Part shown: positions 42,701-43,215 of the stretch, piece by piece
Layout of the letters: each line of letters starts with the position of its first letter
Numbering within the stretch: position 1 is the stretch's first letter
Source of the DNA: Lentisphaerae bacterium GWF2_45_14
Lineage (GTDB): Bacteria; Verrucomicrobiota; Lentisphaeria; Victivallales; GWF2-45-14
DNA length: 43,215 bases
Reading direction: 5' to 3'
NCBI GenBank assembly: GCA_001804785.1
Contig: MHBG01000057.1
Coordinates: forward strand, 1 to 43,215
The notes under the pieces: model-generated
Databases searched by the model: none
The model's input: the letters and a program-made list of their open reading frames with translations, nothing else
What the model was told of the DNA's origin: nothing
Program-made: the position numbers and the translations under genes

Positions 42701-42897
42701 TGGCGGACGGCCTCTATCCAAGTCTGCTGGAATATGTCATCCGCCAACTGGTGTTGCCCCGGCACCAGCCTGTTCAGATACGAATAGAGCGGCCTCTTAT
42801 AGCGTTCATAGAGCAGGGCAAACGACTCAGCATCCCCTTCTATGAACGACCGTACAAGCTCAATATCCGCACTGCTTTCTTTATTTCCTGATATCAT
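42697..42897 (-). pseudogene. Truncated ECF sigma factor (region 2 only)
   Basis: MISGNKESSADIELVRSFIE, then FALLYERYKRPLYSYLNRLV and ADDIFQQTWIEAVRQ, match sigma region 2.1-2.4 of ECF sigma-70 factors. The frame ends at the junction with IS-like sequence, before region 4, so it cannot work as a normal sigma factor. The frame reaches 42960; ATG 42897 with AAGG nearby gives the family N-terminus. Interruption by a mobile element is the simplest explanation. Confidence 0.75.
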
Positions 42898-42995
42898 AAC
42901 ACCTTGCCCAGCTAACGTACTGACCTTCATAAATATTGTCTCATTTACATGAAAAAACACGTTTTTTTTAAACTCTCTCCTTTTCGGCGCAGGGC

Positions 42996-43031
42996 AAAAA
43001 AAAGCCCTCGTCTTTTTTCAAGAGAGGGCTT
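42996..43031 (-). terminator. Rho-independent terminator of tsf
   Basis: On the minus strand AAGCCCTC (43024-43031) pairs perfectly with GAGGGCTT (43002-43009) around a 14-nt loop, followed by a run of eight T (42996-43003, partly in the stem). It lies 21 nt after the tsf stop. Confidence 0.88.
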
Positions 43032-43051
43032 GCATGTTCTTTTATCTGAAC

Positions 43052-43215
43052 TTATTCGATTTCTTCGCCGACTTCCCAACGCAGGAATCTATTTACTTTT
43101 ATCTTGCCGTTCAGTTTTTCGAGACAGGTCTTGTCGTCTTTTATCCACGGCTGCTTTACGAGGCACACTTCGGTATACCACTTATTGATTTTTCCCATGA
43201 CAATTTTTTCAATCA
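43052..43215 (-). CDS. tsf: Elongation factor Ts, C-terminal end (partial)
   Basis: Cut by the window edge; only the last 53 residues are visible. They read IEKIVMGKINKWYTEVCLVK, then QPWIKDDKTCLEKL and VNRFLRWEVGEEIE before TAA, the standard EF-Ts dimerisation/C-terminal segment. EF-Ts recycles GDP-bound EF-Tu. The gene is followed by a strong terminator. rpsB would be expected beyond the edge. Confidence 0.93.
   Translation of the reverse strand, partial: IEKIVMGKINKWYTEVCLVKQPWIKDDKTCLEKLNGKIKVNRFLRWEVGEEIE

Overview
The window looks like chromosome from a free-living, glycan-degrading bacterium of the PVC group, most probably Lentisphaerota or Kiritimatiellota. This is an inference, since there is no rRNA gene. 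It rests on two pseudopilins with the FTLIELL leader and an H-X9-DG-type C-terminus (one degenerate), DUF4838- and DUF4091-type glycoside-hydrolase-like proteins, a GH78 rhamnosidase and many regulators. Housekeeping genes (hisB, tRNA-Gly, tsaB, guaA, rsmD, folB, galK, tsf) are interspersed, so this is core chromosome carrying accessory insertions.

Layout. (1) 101-7024, minus: a four-gene operon in the order pseudopilin, 4Fe-4S QueG-like protein, TIM-barrel glycosidase, DUF4838 glycosidase. (2) 7415-8155, minus: hisB and tRNA-Gly(GCC). (3) 8236-12525, plus: a GntR/LacI-type regulator behind a consensus promoter and a 10-bp tandem repeat, then a pseudopilin and an Asp-box (BNR) lipoprotein. 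(4) 12543-16178: a chimeric IS256/triosephosphate-isomerase remnant, a MITE-like repeat, a GH78 gene and a 274-bp IS remnant. (5) 16212-19609, minus: membrane protein and tsaB; B12-type radical SAM protein and Lrp-like sensor. (6) 19766-23027, plus: guaA, small membrane protein, rsmD, GPP34-family protein. (7) 23049-26954: folB, pseudo-receiver, glycosyltransferase/DUF268 fusion, DUF1638 protein, second GPP34 paralog. (8) 27072-30366: M55 aminopeptidase and DUF4091 lipoprotein.

(9) 30424-33680 is an A+T-rich island between a MITE copy and an IS end. It encodes a cysteine-rich protein in which ten of eleven cysteines lie in D-x-x-C motifs, followed by a tandem pair of exported paralogs. One paralog is frameshifted, and the two share an almost identical 3' end. 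This is the best candidate for something undescribed. (10) 33684-39666: hybrid histidine kinase, galK, REC-FapA fusion, hexose-6-phosphate mutarotase and a CheY-like regulator. (11) 39829-43215: a regulator remnant, a 35-codon ORF coupled to hemerythrin, further repeat and IS fragments, a membrane coiled-coil protein, a truncated ECF sigma factor and the 3' end of tsf with its terminator.

Two loci (1 and 3) share the plan of a pseudopilin co-transcribed with a large exported glycan-active protein, which suggests a modular glycan-acquisition strategy.
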